A stretch of 64,000 bases of DNA from positions 15,455,338 through 15,519,337 of the forward strand of contig NC_092028.1 of the NCBI RefSeq assembly GCF_042242105.1, in the 5' to 3' direction. Positions 42,313 through 54,059 of the stretch are shown piece by piece (the first letter of the stretch is position 1; every line of letters begins with the position of its first letter). The notes beneath the pieces were generated by a model that ran no database searches, was not told the DNA's origin, and saw only the letters and a program-made list of their open reading frames with translations. Origin of the DNA: Pempheris klunzingeri (taxonomy: Eukaryota; Chordata; Actinopteri; Acropomatiformes; Pempheridae). A program made the position numbers and the translations under genes.

Positions 42313-42947
42313 TTTCTGCGAGAATCAAATCAAATACATTATTATAGGCTGCTTTTAAGATAATGCACACCCTGCTCTATTGTCTTTATCGAGCCCAAAG
42401 CCGTTGTCTTAGTGTCTTTTAGAAGAAGCAGAATCTTTTAGGCCAAATGAACCACATCAAATAGAAGCTGAATATCGATCGCAGTATCATTAAAACGACA
42501 GAGCACCACTCCGTAATCTGCAGGTCGGTCTATTGCTTAAAGACAAGAGAAAAAAAAAACCAACCGAATTGAACCGCGATAGATCAAAGTGGAAACATTT
42601 CAGATTTTAAAAAAAAAAGGCAAATTATTCAGTCCACTTCTTTCTGAGTGGCGTGTTTCAGGTTCCCAAATGCCACCAGAGAGGCTGAGATTGACGCGCA
42701 ACTCTCTAGATGCTGAGCAGTAATCCATGTCTTCATGCAGCAGACGCTCCCACAAAAAAAAAAAAGAGGAGGAAAAAAAAAACAACACAGAAACACAAAC
42801 CTCATTCTTTCTTTAGATGCCACTTTGCATTGAAGTCCGTATTTTTTTAAAAAAAAGTTGTTTTAAATGAAAGTTTTCTCAAAGATGAAAGCGTGATGCT
42901 GCGGCTGTGTGAGCGCGGAGTCCCGGCTTTCTTTAATTCAAACTCAC

Positions 42948-43012
42948 CTCTGGTGTCTTTGCTTGGTAGGGTACGGAGGATACAGACAAGAGTCGAGTCG
43001 ACTGCAGTGATC
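42948..43012 (-). other. Parvalbumin B non-coding exon 1 (approximate 5' end)
   Basis: Donor GTGAGTT at 42947-42941 on the minus strand; the start is placed about 30 bp downstream of the TATA box. Confidence 0.6.
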
Positions 43013-43033
43013 TTCCCGGTGCTCCCGGTGACC

Positions 43034-43042
43034 CTTTTATAG
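43034..43042 (-). promoter_or_regulatory. TATA box of parvalbumin B
   Basis: Minus strand CTATAAAAG, a strong TATA element, as expected for a highly expressed muscle gene. Confidence 0.8.
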
Positions 43043-43145
43043 TTTCACCCTATCGAAATCTGAGGCATAAGATAACTGACACCGCCGAGGAGGGTTGGGT
43101 GGGCGGGAGGGGGGCGAAAATTCGTCCCGTAGCCAGAGAGCGGGT

Positions 43146-43175
43146 CTATTTTAAGTTTCACAAATGAAGACGCTT
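43146..43175 (-). promoter_or_regulatory. MEF2-like plus E-box block, parvalbumin B
   Basis: Plus strand CTATTTTAAG (one mismatch to the MEF2 consensus) followed by CAAATG, a CANNTG E-box, and 'aagacgct'. The order and spacing are repeated upstream of parvalbumin C at 46989-47018. Confidence 0.5.
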
Positions 43176-43663
43176 AAAAGGTGCGTTTGAAGAAGTCTTT
43201 AATGTCCCCCACTGCTAAGAATAGGCCTGTGCACTGCTGAGGAGGGCGAATTGGAAGTGCTGCTGGCAACGCACAGCCGTATTCAGGCGAGTGGAGGCAT
43301 GCGTTAGAGCTGGCGTAAGTAGCGCTAATTGGTTGTTTTCCCTCTTTTTGTGGAACACTGTCGGTTTTAAAGGCGATTATATGAAGATACTTCACTTCTA
43401 CTTGGCGAGTGTTTTTCTTTTCTTTTCTTTTTTTTTTCGTATTTATGAATTACAGCGCGTGTATGTGCTGAAAATACATATGTGTGGTGCTGGAATGTGT
43501 AAAAAAAAATACATCAGAGTTCACTTCCCTTTTCTGTTTAACACTCATGTAATCTTATATGAGTCGTATTTGTTGTATTCTCATTTGCCATGTTGATTTT
43601 TGTCAGATTTCATGGCAGTCCAAATTACAATTAGTCCCATTTTGACTTGCATGTCTAAAATAG

Positions 43664-43705
<42 letters not shown>

Positions 43706-44490
43706 GGGAGGAGGACATTTTGAATGGGTCGTATTGGCATTACTGTATCTCTCCACTTGTAATCCTGAGAATAGTTTTGACCTGTAGGTGACAGCACTGT
43801 CCTGTGGGGTAAGGGCCAGGGAGTGGCTGTCACTCAGCCTCCTTCTTTTTTGGCCACTGGTTGATGGTAACAAGCTGAGGGTGTCATCTGATAGGGTTTG
43901 CGGTTTACATATTGCTGACTTGCAGTCATAACTTCCCCATGAATTGTGATTTAACTTTAATAGAAAAGGTATCCTATTCACTTTTGTTCTGTGCTATTCC
44001 AAAAGAAAACTGAGCAGATACATATAATGATTTTTTTTTTTTTTTTTAAACAAGCAATTAAAGATTTGCATTTGTGCACCAGATTCAACCTGCTGAAAGG
44101 TTGTGCTGATGCAACAGTGGCTGTTAATGGCTCTCCTGTTGCCACAGCACATCATCTAATTGACTACACAGCAGTTGGTGGACTTAAAGCGGAGACCTTG
44201 GAGCAGGCTAGCTAATTACAATATGTGTGACAGCTATCCGTTACAAGCCTCCCTGGACCCGGGAAGAATGCAGGGGGCCATTCCCACTGTGTTTGCCAGC
44301 TCCTGGCCTGATTCCAGCTCCACTCCCCTTCCCATTAACCAATTAGCAAAACAAGTGCTGGGCTGGTCAGTTCAACTGTCTCTCAGCTCTCTCCAAGTAT
44401 TTAAAATCCCTGGCAGGTGGAAACCCATTTCCTCATTGACCAATACAAAGACGACGGACCTGAAGCAGATGACTTTACACCAAAAGAGTA
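43176..44490. other. Intergenic DNA between parvalbumins B and C
   Basis: Contains an (ATT)n microsatellite at 43664-43705. No gene is seen. Confidence 0.5.
43664..43705. repeat. (ATT)n microsatellite
   Basis: About fourteen perfect trinucleotide units. Confidence 0.96.
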
Positions 44491-44496
44491 TTTATT
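44491..44496 (-). promoter_or_regulatory. Poly(A) signal of parvalbumin C
   Basis: Minus strand AATAAA about 235 bp after the stop codon, nearly the same distance as in gene B. Confidence 0.6.
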
Positions 44497-44729
44497 CCTG
44501 GTTTTTCACTCTTCCTCAGTGCAGATGTTGTTGTACAGTTTGCACAAGTCATTTTTCAGAACATAAAACACATCAACATTAACAGTAAAATATGTGTTCC
44601 ATGTTGAGAAATAATCCGCAGGCAACTCATAAATAAGGTATAAAAAATATTCTTTCAGCTGATGATTACTGAATCTTGCAAGGGGTTCGCAGTTCCATGA
44701 AAAGAAGTGGTTCTTGGTCAATGGAAGTT

Positions 44730-45924
44730 TATGCCTTAACAAGGCTAGCAAACTCTGTGGAAGTAGAATAAAACTGCCATTAGTAGGGAGCAAAAAGGAT
44801 TCAGATTGTTAAGCCATCATGTTGGTATGGTGTAGACTAATTGGACCCACTTTCTGACCAAGATTTTTCAGTCTGTGCAGCTATTTTTAAAGTAATTAGA
44901 TTGTTATGTAGATTAATTTAGAGCCCAGTGATAGCAGGCATCAGAATTAATCTGATATATCTCTGCCGTATTCTGCTGCATGCAAATATATGTTGGAGAG
45001 TGTGCTGTGCTTGAGGAAGAACTCTTACCATCGACTCCGATCTTGCCATCACCATCACTGTCACCAGCGGCAAGGAAAGCCTTGGTCTCCTTGTCAGTCA
45101 GTGCTCTGGCACTACCAGAGAAGTTCTGCAGGAACAGCCTGGCAGGGGACGAAACAACAGGAGTTACATTTTGAACATCTCAGGCTGTACTGTTTGCTGT
45201 AAATCACTGTGCAGAATGGGTAGCCTTTAAAGCATTCTCTTTGCTGGAGATTTTAAGACAAAATGTAACTTGTCAACAAGGGATTTAATATGTAAAGCCC
45301 ATTCATCAAACATGGCCTTTCGTTAGTTTTTTGTGCCGTAAATGTGTAGTTTGACCCCAGATTAGCCATGCTAAATCAAAATGTTGCTCAAAATTGCTGC
45401 ATATTGTGGCCCACAGAGGCATTGCTTGCTTGAGTGTGTATTGCTCAAGTGTCTTACTTCAGCTCCTCCTCCTCAATGAAGCCACTGTTGTCCTGGTCAA
45501 TGATGGCGAAGGCCTTCTTCACATCATCGCAGGTCTTGCTGGCCAGGCCGCATGCCTTGAAGAACTTCTTGTAGTCGAAGGAGTCAGCAGCTGCAACAGA
45601 CATTGACACCACTAACACCTGACAGGCTGCATTAGCACAACACAAGACTACTGTGCTGATGTAATGTGATAAGAGGACTGATATTTTATGTGACAAGCTC
45701 TGAAACTGGGAGTTCTGTACATTGTGATCTCAGCCAATTCATACCAGTTTGTTGATGTCAAATTTGCAGTGAAAATTCACACTGTGTAATAATTATAATA
45801 ATGAGGATGAAGAAATGAGCCCTGGGAATTTACTGCTTACTAAATTAAAGCAACAGTGCTCACCTGAGCAGCCATCCAGAGCGGCTTTGATATCAGCATC
45901 ACTGAGGACACCAGCGAAGGCCAT
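44730..45924 (-). CDS. Parvalbumin C, muscle-type beta-parvalbumin, complete
   Basis: Second muscle-type beta-parvalbumin. Minus-strand coding exons are 45924-45864, 45590-45458, 45138-45029 and 44755-44730 (61, 133, 110, 26 bp), giving 109 residues. The N-terminus is [20 protein letters not shown]. The CD loop [12 protein letters not shown] and EF loop [12 protein letters not shown] are canonical, and the C-terminus is FASLVKA, the usual ending. It is closest to gene B, especially in exon 3. It has its own TATA box and non-coding exon 1, separated by an 0.88 kb intron, so it is an independent transcription unit rather than a read-through copy. Confidence 0.95.
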
Positions 45925-46810
45925 TTTTTATTCTGAGAGAGGAAAGAAGACAAGGATTAGGGTTAATTAAGCATCACAAATCCAGCACAGTTGTCATATT
46001 ATTGCATTGCAAAAATCCCTCTTTAAAACAAGCCATTTAAATCCCTGATATTTTGTATCTGAGAGATGCGCATACTGCGTGACTTCAGGGATCTATTCAG
46101 AAGTTCGGTGTTTTTAAGCAATCATATATCAAACATAGCCTCAAACACAGACTAAAATCATTCATCAGCTGCTAGATATTAACCTCCAAGTATTAAGCAA
46201 GGCTGCTCCCCCTCTAGCTTCAAGAGAATCAAAGTTCAGGCATTATTAACATCGTAGTGGAAAACATCTACAGATGTAAAAATGTATGTTTTATCTGCCA
46301 TTTTCTGTTCCACTTGCTTACTTTGGTTCTGACTGAACTATCTCATTGCTTTAATTTGCAGAGCCTGCCACTCAGCACCCTTTTTCCTTTAGGCGCTAAA
46401 GAGCTACTCTTTGCCTCCGGACATCTGGTCGCACAAAGGCCTGACTCTGTTTATTCCGCCGCTGCTATGACACTAAATAGATGATGCTCCCCCTGAGAGG
46501 CCAAATCACCACAACATGAATCACTGCCACAAATAAGCAACGTAGTCAATAGCTTTGGCAGTGACTTTTTTTTCTTTTTCTCATCCACTTAAAAGAGATC
46601 ATGTAAGATAGCGCAATTATCATCCACAAACGTTGATCCTTTGAGAGCAAATGGCCACAATTGGCCTCCTTTTCGCCCTGAGTACATCGTCCTGAGGTCC
46701 GTGTAGTTGTTGGCTATGTTGGTTCCATTTCTCCCCACAGTTATAGTCCACGGGGATCTCCTTGTCTGAATCCCTTTCCTCCCAGTGGAGGCAGTGCACA
46801 TCCCACTCAC

Positions 46811-46862
46811 CTTTGAGCTGCGTTGAGGCGAGAGTGAAAACCAAGGCGGACTCGAGTGAATG
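46811..46862 (-). other. Parvalbumin C non-coding exon 1 (approximate 5' end)
   Basis: Donor GTGAGTGGG on the minus strand just below 46811; the start is placed about 25-30 bp below the TATA box. Confidence 0.6.
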
Positions 46863-46884
46863 CCACAGGCTGGGTCCCCTCGCT

Positions 46885-46892
46885 CTTATATA
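46885..46892 (-). promoter_or_regulatory. TATA box of parvalbumin C
   Basis: Minus strand TATATAAG. Confidence 0.75.
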
Positions 46893-46988
46893 TCCTGCAG
46901 CAACACCATTTACAGAGCTTTGAGTCTCAGTATCAGGTAGCCCACCAAGTTGCATGGGTTTCGAAAAAATGTGTCTAGTAGTCTCGTC

Positions 46989-47018
46989 CTATTTTTAGGT
47001 GAACAAATGAGGATGCTA
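46989..47018 (-). promoter_or_regulatory. MEF2 site plus E-box block, parvalbumin C
   Basis: Plus strand CTATTTTTAG is a perfect MEF2 consensus, 97 bp upstream of the TATA box, followed by CAAATG and 'aggatgct', matching the block upstream of gene B. Confidence 0.6.
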
Positions 47019-47428
47019 CCATGTGTGCCGAGGCCTATAGCTAGACGTGTGGAAACCCGAGCAGGCTGCTGCTCACCGACTTCATGGGACATGTTCCACT
47101 AATGATTTACAGCCACCATTCAAGATGTTGCTTTCAATGTCGTAAGTTTCATCTGAGAACATACATGAAATGAATGGACATGTATGAGAATGATTGTACT
47201 GTAGGCCAAAGGTCATATCCCTTAAGGACTCAAGGGCCAAATTAATTGCTCTTCGCTCTTAATTATCAAAGGAAAAGTTTAATTTATGGCCTTAAATGTG
47301 GGTCATCACTCACAAAGACTGCATATCTCCTTTGTGTTACTATAATAGCCTATGTATGATATAGTGGTATAGAGACAGGTTCCTCTGCGATAGACTGCTT
47401 GTTAGGCTAGAATTTATATAATGGTGTC

Positions 47429-47650
47429 AGTAAAATGCTCCCATATTGCTCATTCATATGCTTTATGAACCTGCAGTCCAACACAATAGAGCTTTGCTGT
47501 AATGATGTATTTTATTTTAAATGATACCAGCAATACTTGATACTCTTATCTGCAGTGTTTGTAGTTGGCTGCCCAGAGCTTAATTCACTTTACAGTCTGG
47601 TTATAGCCCATAAAGTAAGTATTCTTCTCAGTTTTTATCAAGAGTTTATT
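47429..47650 (-). repeat. Dispersed repeat, copy 2 (inverted relative to 19027-19246)
   Basis: Reads the same as the reverse complement of the block at 19027-19246, with scattered substitutions and small indels; flanks do not match. The pair suggests a moderately old family present elsewhere in this genome. Confidence 0.8.
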
Positions 47651-48076
47651 GTACATTTTTGGAGTCATTGTATCTGAGGGATTGGAGTTGCAACCCCTCC
47701 CCCTGAGATAGTGTTGCATGATAGATATGTGCAGGCTCTGCAGGTCTGGTGCATCGGCTATACCTTAAGTATAGACTTCTGTTTGCCATATGTTCATCTG
47801 AACTCCACATGAGTCGAGTTTCAAACAACTCAGCGTCCATTGGGGCCTATTGCACTGGATCCCTGTCCTTACTAGGCAATGCACCAATCATTCAGACTAT
47901 TTTTTGTGCACTGTGTGATTGCATGCGTGAACACGTGAACAAGTTAGCAATATGTTGACAACTCATTTTACCCTGACGTGCCTTCACGGACCATAACACA
48001 GCTTGCTCTCTTGCAGATGACTAGCTTTATTAAGGTCGCCATTTTCTCAATGTCTTCGTCAGTCACATGTGATTGA

Positions 48077-48545
48077 TGAATCAGAATCAGAATCAGAATC
48101 AGATTTATTGTCATGATACAGCAAAGTACAATGAAATTCTGTCTGACTTCTCCCATATAACATCCCAACAAGACAATAAATAGAAATATAAGAATAGAAA
48201 AATAGGAAAAAGAAATATATGTATATATATAAATATATATATACACATACACAAGTAGCAAAAATTGGTAGCAGTATAGCAGTATTTATAATATGTACAG
48301 AGCAGTATATAGTGATTGTGCAAAGATAGTGCAGTATGTTAAGCTTGGCCTCTTTGTGCTTAGAGGCTGCTGAGGTAGTCCTGGTTATGAGTTCTTGGAG
48401 ACAGGGGAGAGGGGTGTGATGGAGGCCACAGCTCTGGGGTAGAAGCTGTTCCTCAGCCTGTCCGTGGTGGTTTTCAATATTCTGAACCGCTTCCCAGATG
48501 GAAGTGGTTCAAACAGGGGGTTTCCAGTGTGTCCAGGGTTTCCTA
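48077..48545 (-). repeat. L2-type LINE 3' end, 5'-truncated
   Basis: It starts with a (GAATCA)n run and 'gatttattgtcatg', the usual tail of fish L2-type LINEs in reverse orientation, then carries 3' UTR-like sequence ('gaggctgctgaggtagtcct', 'ggccacagctctggggtaga', 'gctgttcctcagcctgtccg'). A TATA-rich low-complexity patch lies at about 48217-48245. No reverse transcriptase remains in this piece. Confidence 0.6.
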
Positions 48546-48559
48546 GAATTATGTCCGTG

Positions 48560-49370
48560 CCTCTTTGGTGTCAATCGACACTTCATTACAGCGAGTTTTT
48601 CTGGCAGTAGGACTGCTCGTATCAGTTCTTGGAGCGCTGAGGTTTCACTGGTGTTCCTGCTGTTGTGAGGAACCCTCGTCTCACCCATTGGGGGCCATCC
48701 ACATGGACAGCTCCATGACAGTGGGCGGAGTCAGTGTAGATGTTTAGCTTCTTTCCGTCACTCAGTTGTAACGCTTTAGTCAGGCCCGCTACCTCAGCTA
48801 GTTGTGCCGAGGCTTAGCCTCCAAGACATGGTGTTTTCCTTGCTTTTGTTCCACTACGGCGTAAGAAGCTACATTCCCTTTTTCTCCCTTGTAGCAGCAT
48901 TCATCAGTGAACACTGTGATGTCTGAGTCAGGCAGTGGTTCTCCTTCCTCCCTCCTTTCTCTGAAACAACACCGCATTTACGATGACACTTGTTTCAGAA
49001 ACATCGACACAAGGTGTTGTTACTCCTCCTACCTTCTCCACCTCTACATGTCCTCCTCTTATCTGGAACAGAGGAGCTTGAACTGTGGAGGCTGGATCAG
49101 TCTTTGTGGTCATTGACATGGAGGAGAACGGGTTGCTGGGGCTGTAGCGGCCCTCATATGGTGGTGGTTGTGGCGGAGGGCTGAGTACCTCTGCCAGGTT
49201 GGGGTAGATACTCTGAGGCGGCCGTGCAGTGGGTGCAGTTGAGGGGCAGGGGCTCTGTGGGCAGACAGGGTTGGAGGCCTCTGGTGCTGCTGATGTTTGC
49301 TTTGAATAGTGCAGGCTCAGTGTCAATGCAGTCATGTATGTTACCAATATAACTACCCAGACTACCATTA
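48560..49370 (-). mobile_element. Endogenous retrovirus fossil, gag-like and RNase H-like parts
   Basis: The minus strand carries a gag-like proline-rich part (about 49370-48930, including a PPPY late-domain-type motif) and an RNase H-like part (about 48900-48560) that resembles the pol of gamma/epsilon-type retroviruses. It is an old, broken partial copy with several breaks. No paired LTRs were recognised. It sits between an L2-type LINE tail and the LINE triplication. Confidence 0.55.
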
Positions 49371-50182
49371 GCTTTTGAAAACAGCTGTAAGATTTAGCTT
49401 GCTAACTTCTTTAATCTTATTCTACAGTGAGCGTGTGTCTGAGAGGTCGGACTTTATCCCAATTATTATAACCCTTCACTATGTTCTCCTGTCCTGTGCC
49501 TCCCTAAACCAAAAATTCATTCTTTGTCATAACCAGAGCAGTTCACCATAGAGTAACACACACTTCAGCCTTGTTTTATTTTGTTTTAAACAGAAATTGC
49601 TTGCTTTATATTCTGTCTACTAAACTCAAGCACACTTTTTTAATTACTCTACACTTCTCCTGTAATATTGTCTTTTACCACTGGATGGTGCGATTTCCCC
49701 TTTGCCCAATTTACCCTGTAATACATCCATCTACCACAGGGTGCACACTTTTCTTTATTTTGTAATACTCTCTTTCTCCACCAGAGGCGGAACCACTCAA
49801 CTTTTCGTGGACCCACCCCTTCAATGATCTCTCGTGTTTGTTTATGTTTCAGATCACTCTGAGTCTGAACTCCTACTCTCAACTTCCTCTACTCTCCTCC
49901 TCTGCAGTCTTAACGTCGACGTCCACAGTTTTCACAAATTCTACCTCCAGAACCTATGAAAAGTTATGGAACCTTGAGGAAACTTATGAAAACTTATGGA
50001 GACTTGACTATGCTTGTGGCTTTATTTTAGCTCTTTTTAGGACAATCCAGTGCAATCACAGCGGACATGAGACAAAGCACTCGTCAGCCACTATGCGTAA
50101 TTCGCTCCTCACTGTGCCGTTCCAAACGGGCCTAGCAACTGTCCTGGCGACAGGCTCTCTACCAGGTCTTTTTGCACTGACC
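49371..50182. other. Repeat-rich DNA between retroviral fossil and LINE block
   Basis: Three imperfect units of about 50 bp, each with 'tgtaata...ctaccac-gggtgc'-like content, can be seen between 49655 and 49800. No gene is seen. It may belong to one of the flanking elements. Confidence 0.3.
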
Positions 50183-52480
50183 AGAGCTAAAATCCACAAA
50201 AAGCATCCGCACATAGCTGTTGGACCTCTCTAGGTGTGTCAGGGCTGTGTGGAGCACGGTGTTGATCGCGTCCTCCGCGGACCAGTCTGTCCAGGTCAGG
50301 GGGGATGATGGTCTTGAGGTGTGAGAGCCTCTCGAAGCACTTCATGGCAATCGGTGTCAATGCCACGGGGCGGTAGTCATTCAGGTATAGGGATGATGGT
50401 GGAGGTCTTCAGACATGTGGGAACAGTAGCAGTTTGCAGTGAGAGGTTGAAGATGTTTGTGAACACCTCAGCAAGCTGCTCTGCACACGTCTTCAGAACC
50501 TGGCCTGCCACTCCGTCTGGTCCTGCTGCTTTGCGCGGGTTGACTTTGCGCAGCATGGCCCTCACCTGGTGTTGTAGCACCAGCGGCGCCGCCTCAGCAG
50601 GGGGGTTGGTGGGGGGGGGCAGACCTCTCCCTCGGGATGTCAAAACGGACGAAGAAGTGGTTCAGGACATCAGGCAGTTCAGCGTCTTCGCTGGGCAGCA
50701 GACTACTGGATTTGTAGTCCATCAGTGCCTTGATGCCTTTCCACATGCTGCGGGGGTCATTGTTGTTAAACTACTCCTCAATCCGCAGCTTGTAGGCCCG
50801 CTTCGCATCCCTGATGCCTTTCTGGAGCTTCTCTCTTGCCTCCCTGTAAGCCTGCCTGTCTCCTGACCTGAAGGCTGCATCCCTCTCCCTCTGATGGTGT
50901 TAAATGCAGAGCTAAAATCCACAAAAAGCATCCGCACATAGCTGCTGGGCCTCTCTAGGTGTGTCAGGGCTGTGTGGAGCGCGGTGTTGATCGCGTCCTC
51001 TGTGGACCGGTTTGCTCTGTAGGCAAACTGATGTCTGTCCAGGTCAGGGGGGATGATGGTCTTGAGGTGTGAGAGCCTCTCGAAGCACTTCATGGCAATC
51101 GGTGTCAATGCCACGGGGCGGTAGTCATTCAGGTCTTTGGCAGATGACTTTTTAGGCATAGGGATGATGGTGGAGGTCTTCAGACGTGGGAACAGTAGCA
51201 GTTTGCAGTGAGAGGTTGAAGATGTTTGTGAACACCTCAGCAAGCTGCTCTGCACACGTCTTCAGAACCTGGCCTGCCACTCCGTCTGGTCCTGCTTGCT
51301 TTGCGCGGGTTGACTTTGCGCAGCATGGCCCTCACCTGGTGTTGTAGCACCAGCGGCGCCGCCTCAGCAGGGGGGTTGGTGGGGGGGGCAGACCTCTCCC
51401 TCGGGATATCAAAACGGACAAAGAAGTGGTTCGCGTCTTCGCTGGGCAGCAGACTACTGGATTTGTAGTCCATCAGTGCCTTGATGCCTTTCCACATGCT
51501 GCGGGGGTCATTGTTGTTAAACTACTCCTCAATCCACAGCTTGTAGGCCCGCTTCGCATCCCTGATGCCTTTCTGGAGCTTCCCTCTTGCCTCCCTGTAA
51601 GCCTGCCTGTCTCCTGACCTGAAGGCTGCATCCCTCTCCCTCTGATGGTGTTAAATGCAGAGCTAAAATCCACAAAAAGCATCCGCACATAGCTGTTGGG
51701 CCTCTCTAGGTGTGTCAGGGCTGTGTGGAGCACGGTGTTGATCGCGTCCTCCGCGGACTGGTTTGCTCTGTAGGCAAACTGATGTCTGTCCAGGTCAGGG
51801 GGGATGATGGTCTTGAGGTGTGAGAGCCTCTCAAAGCACTTCATGGCAATCGGTGTCAATGCCACGGGGCGGTAGTCATTCAGGTCTTTGGCAGATGACT
51901 TTTTAGGCATAGGGATGATGGTGGAGGTCTTCAGACATGTGGGAACAGTAGCAGTTTGCAGTGAGAGGTTGAAGATGTTTGTGAACACCTCAGCAAGCTG
52001 CTCTGCACACGTTTTCAGAACCTGGCCTGCCACTCCGTCTGGTCCTGCTTGCTTTGCGCGGGTTGACTTTGCGCAGCATGGCCCTCACCTGGTGTTGTAG
52101 CACCAGCGGTGCCGCCTCAGCAGGGGGGTTGGTGGGGGGGCAGACCTCTCCCTCGGGATGTCAAAACGGACGAAGAAGTGGTTCGCGTCTTCGCTGGGCA
52201 GCAGACTACTGGATTTGTAGTCCATCAGTGCCTTGATGCCTTTCCACATGCTGCGGGGGTCATTGTTGTTAAACTACTCCTCAATCTGCAGCTTGTAGGC
52301 CCGCTTCGCATCCCTGATGCCTTTCTGGAGCTTCCCTCTTGCCTCCCTGTAAGCCTGCCTGTCTCCTGACCTGAAGGCTGCATCCCTCTCCCTCAGGTGT
52401 TCATCCAAGGTTTTTGATTGGGGAACACCTTGATTGTCTTCTACGTTTTAACCGTGTCCGAGCAGAAATGGATGTAGTCC
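50183..52480 (-). mobile_element. L2/CR1-group LINE fragment with a tandemly triplicated reverse-transcriptase segment
   Basis: The minus strand encodes LINE reverse-transcriptase motifs: [62 protein letters not shown] and [12 protein letters not shown]. The same approximately 751 bp segment occurs three times head to tail: 50183-50890, 50891-51641 and 51642-52392; upstream LINE sequence continues to about 52480. Each junction joins the end of the SSAFNTI motif to the start of the linker region, out of frame, so no functional enzyme results. Copies 2 and 3 share a roughly 20 bp deletion (in the stretch after 'gaagtggttc') and a one-base insertion absent from copy 1, so they are the most recent pair. 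Copy 1 has its own short deletions. Clade assignment is by motif memory. Confidence 0.75.
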
Positions 52481-54059
52481 AACACAGATCCGGCATGATG
52501 AATGATGAATGTGTTTTTGTGGCCTAGATGACCTTGTTATGAAATCTAAAACTCCAGACTGTTAACCTTCCAAGACATTTAAACCTTCATCAGTCATCAG
52601 AGACACTCCCTCAGTCAGCTCTGTATAAACTTTTTTTGCTCAGTATAGGTCATAGTTAGTTGTTGAGACAGGCTGACAGATCACAGATTATCACCAGTTC
52701 TTTCACCCCATAGACATCGAAGTAAATATCAGACCCATTTGTCACAAGTCACAAATCTTCTGAACAGTCTGAAACTAAAGTGATTTATTTGTCAGACAGA
52801 AAAATCTGGAAAAAATTAACTTTGTTGAAGACCTGCCTCTGTCTCAGTAACACACTCTCCCAATATTTGGCAACACAGTTATAGTTACTGGACCGTCTCT
52901 AGTGGTAGACTGTTGACGTAGCGATCTTCACTAAAAATAAAAAGTACCATTGTGTGTTTTAAGATTAACCAAGGATGAACAAATGTCCTCAGTGTACTTT
53001 TTTTCTAATAGAAAGCTGTCACTCTACACCTGCTCCTCCGGGTTATTTTTCAGTTATTTTATCAACCCAGTGTAGTCAAAAGCTATCTAGCATGTAAGCT
53101 AATTAGAGCAACAGACTGACAGTCATTTCTAGACAGTTTATCAACCTGTTGTTGAACAGCAACTAACTACAACCTATACAAATAGCTGTTGCTCAGCACA
53201 AGTCGTGCTTAGTTAGATTAGATTATTCATGTGCTGCACAGCCCCATCTGCTCCATCCACGTAGGCGGGCATGACCACTTAGTAGACAGAAAGCGTGTAC
53301 CATTTCATACCAATGGCACAGCCCAAGCCCCCAGAAAGTGAGCCAGGCTTTGAACAATGGCGTCCGTCACATGATGCTTCTGGGTCCAAAAAGACTTTTT
53401 TCTATAGACTTAATGTTCTCGTTACTTAAGTGTTTGGTGTTATCCGTGGTCACCACAGTCTCTTGCAGGCTGAAGACATACCCACATATTTTTGAGACCA
53501 ACTTCCACCACAGTTGGTTCACCCAAAGCTACAGCTAGTTGTTTGCTGATGGTGGTTCCGCATCAGCTTCCTCTGATGACGCATATTGGCACCCTCCTGG
53601 CTCAGCAGCACTGCCCTCACCATCTGCCCCTGATGTAATGTCCATGATGTCTGCTCATCTGTTCTTGATTTCTCCTCCCTTCCTGTGTTGGGTTTGTCCA
53701 GGTTGGTCTGGAGGCAGACTATCATGGGAGAAAGAGTTTCCTATGTAACACAACTTTTGCCTCCTCCCTCCGGTACCACTTCATACACAAGACTATTACT
53801 GGTTCTTCTCTTTACAGCAGCATGAACATTATTTTACCAATAGGATCGCAGTTTGCCAGGACCTCCTCTTGCAAACAGGTTATGAGCAAGCACTCGTCCA
53901 CCAGAGTGAAGGTCAGCTTCATGAATTCTTTTGTCATACCCTCTTTTGCCTCAGGAAGCCTCTCGGGCCGTCGTTTTGGAGGCATTTTATAGGTTTGATG
54001 CATTCTGGTGTGCATACTCTATCTGTATGCACCATCTAGAGTGGTGAGCTCTTCCAGTC
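52481..54059. other. Non-coding DNA within the transposon-rich block
   Basis: A short repeat-like phrase set at about 53265-53415 resembles the element at the start of the window. No gene is seen; the plus and minus open frames here are short. Confidence 0.35.

Noticed and set aside
50321-50866. 181-residue plus-strand open frame in the LINE block
   Set aside because: Antisense shadow of the reverse-transcriptase coding strand.
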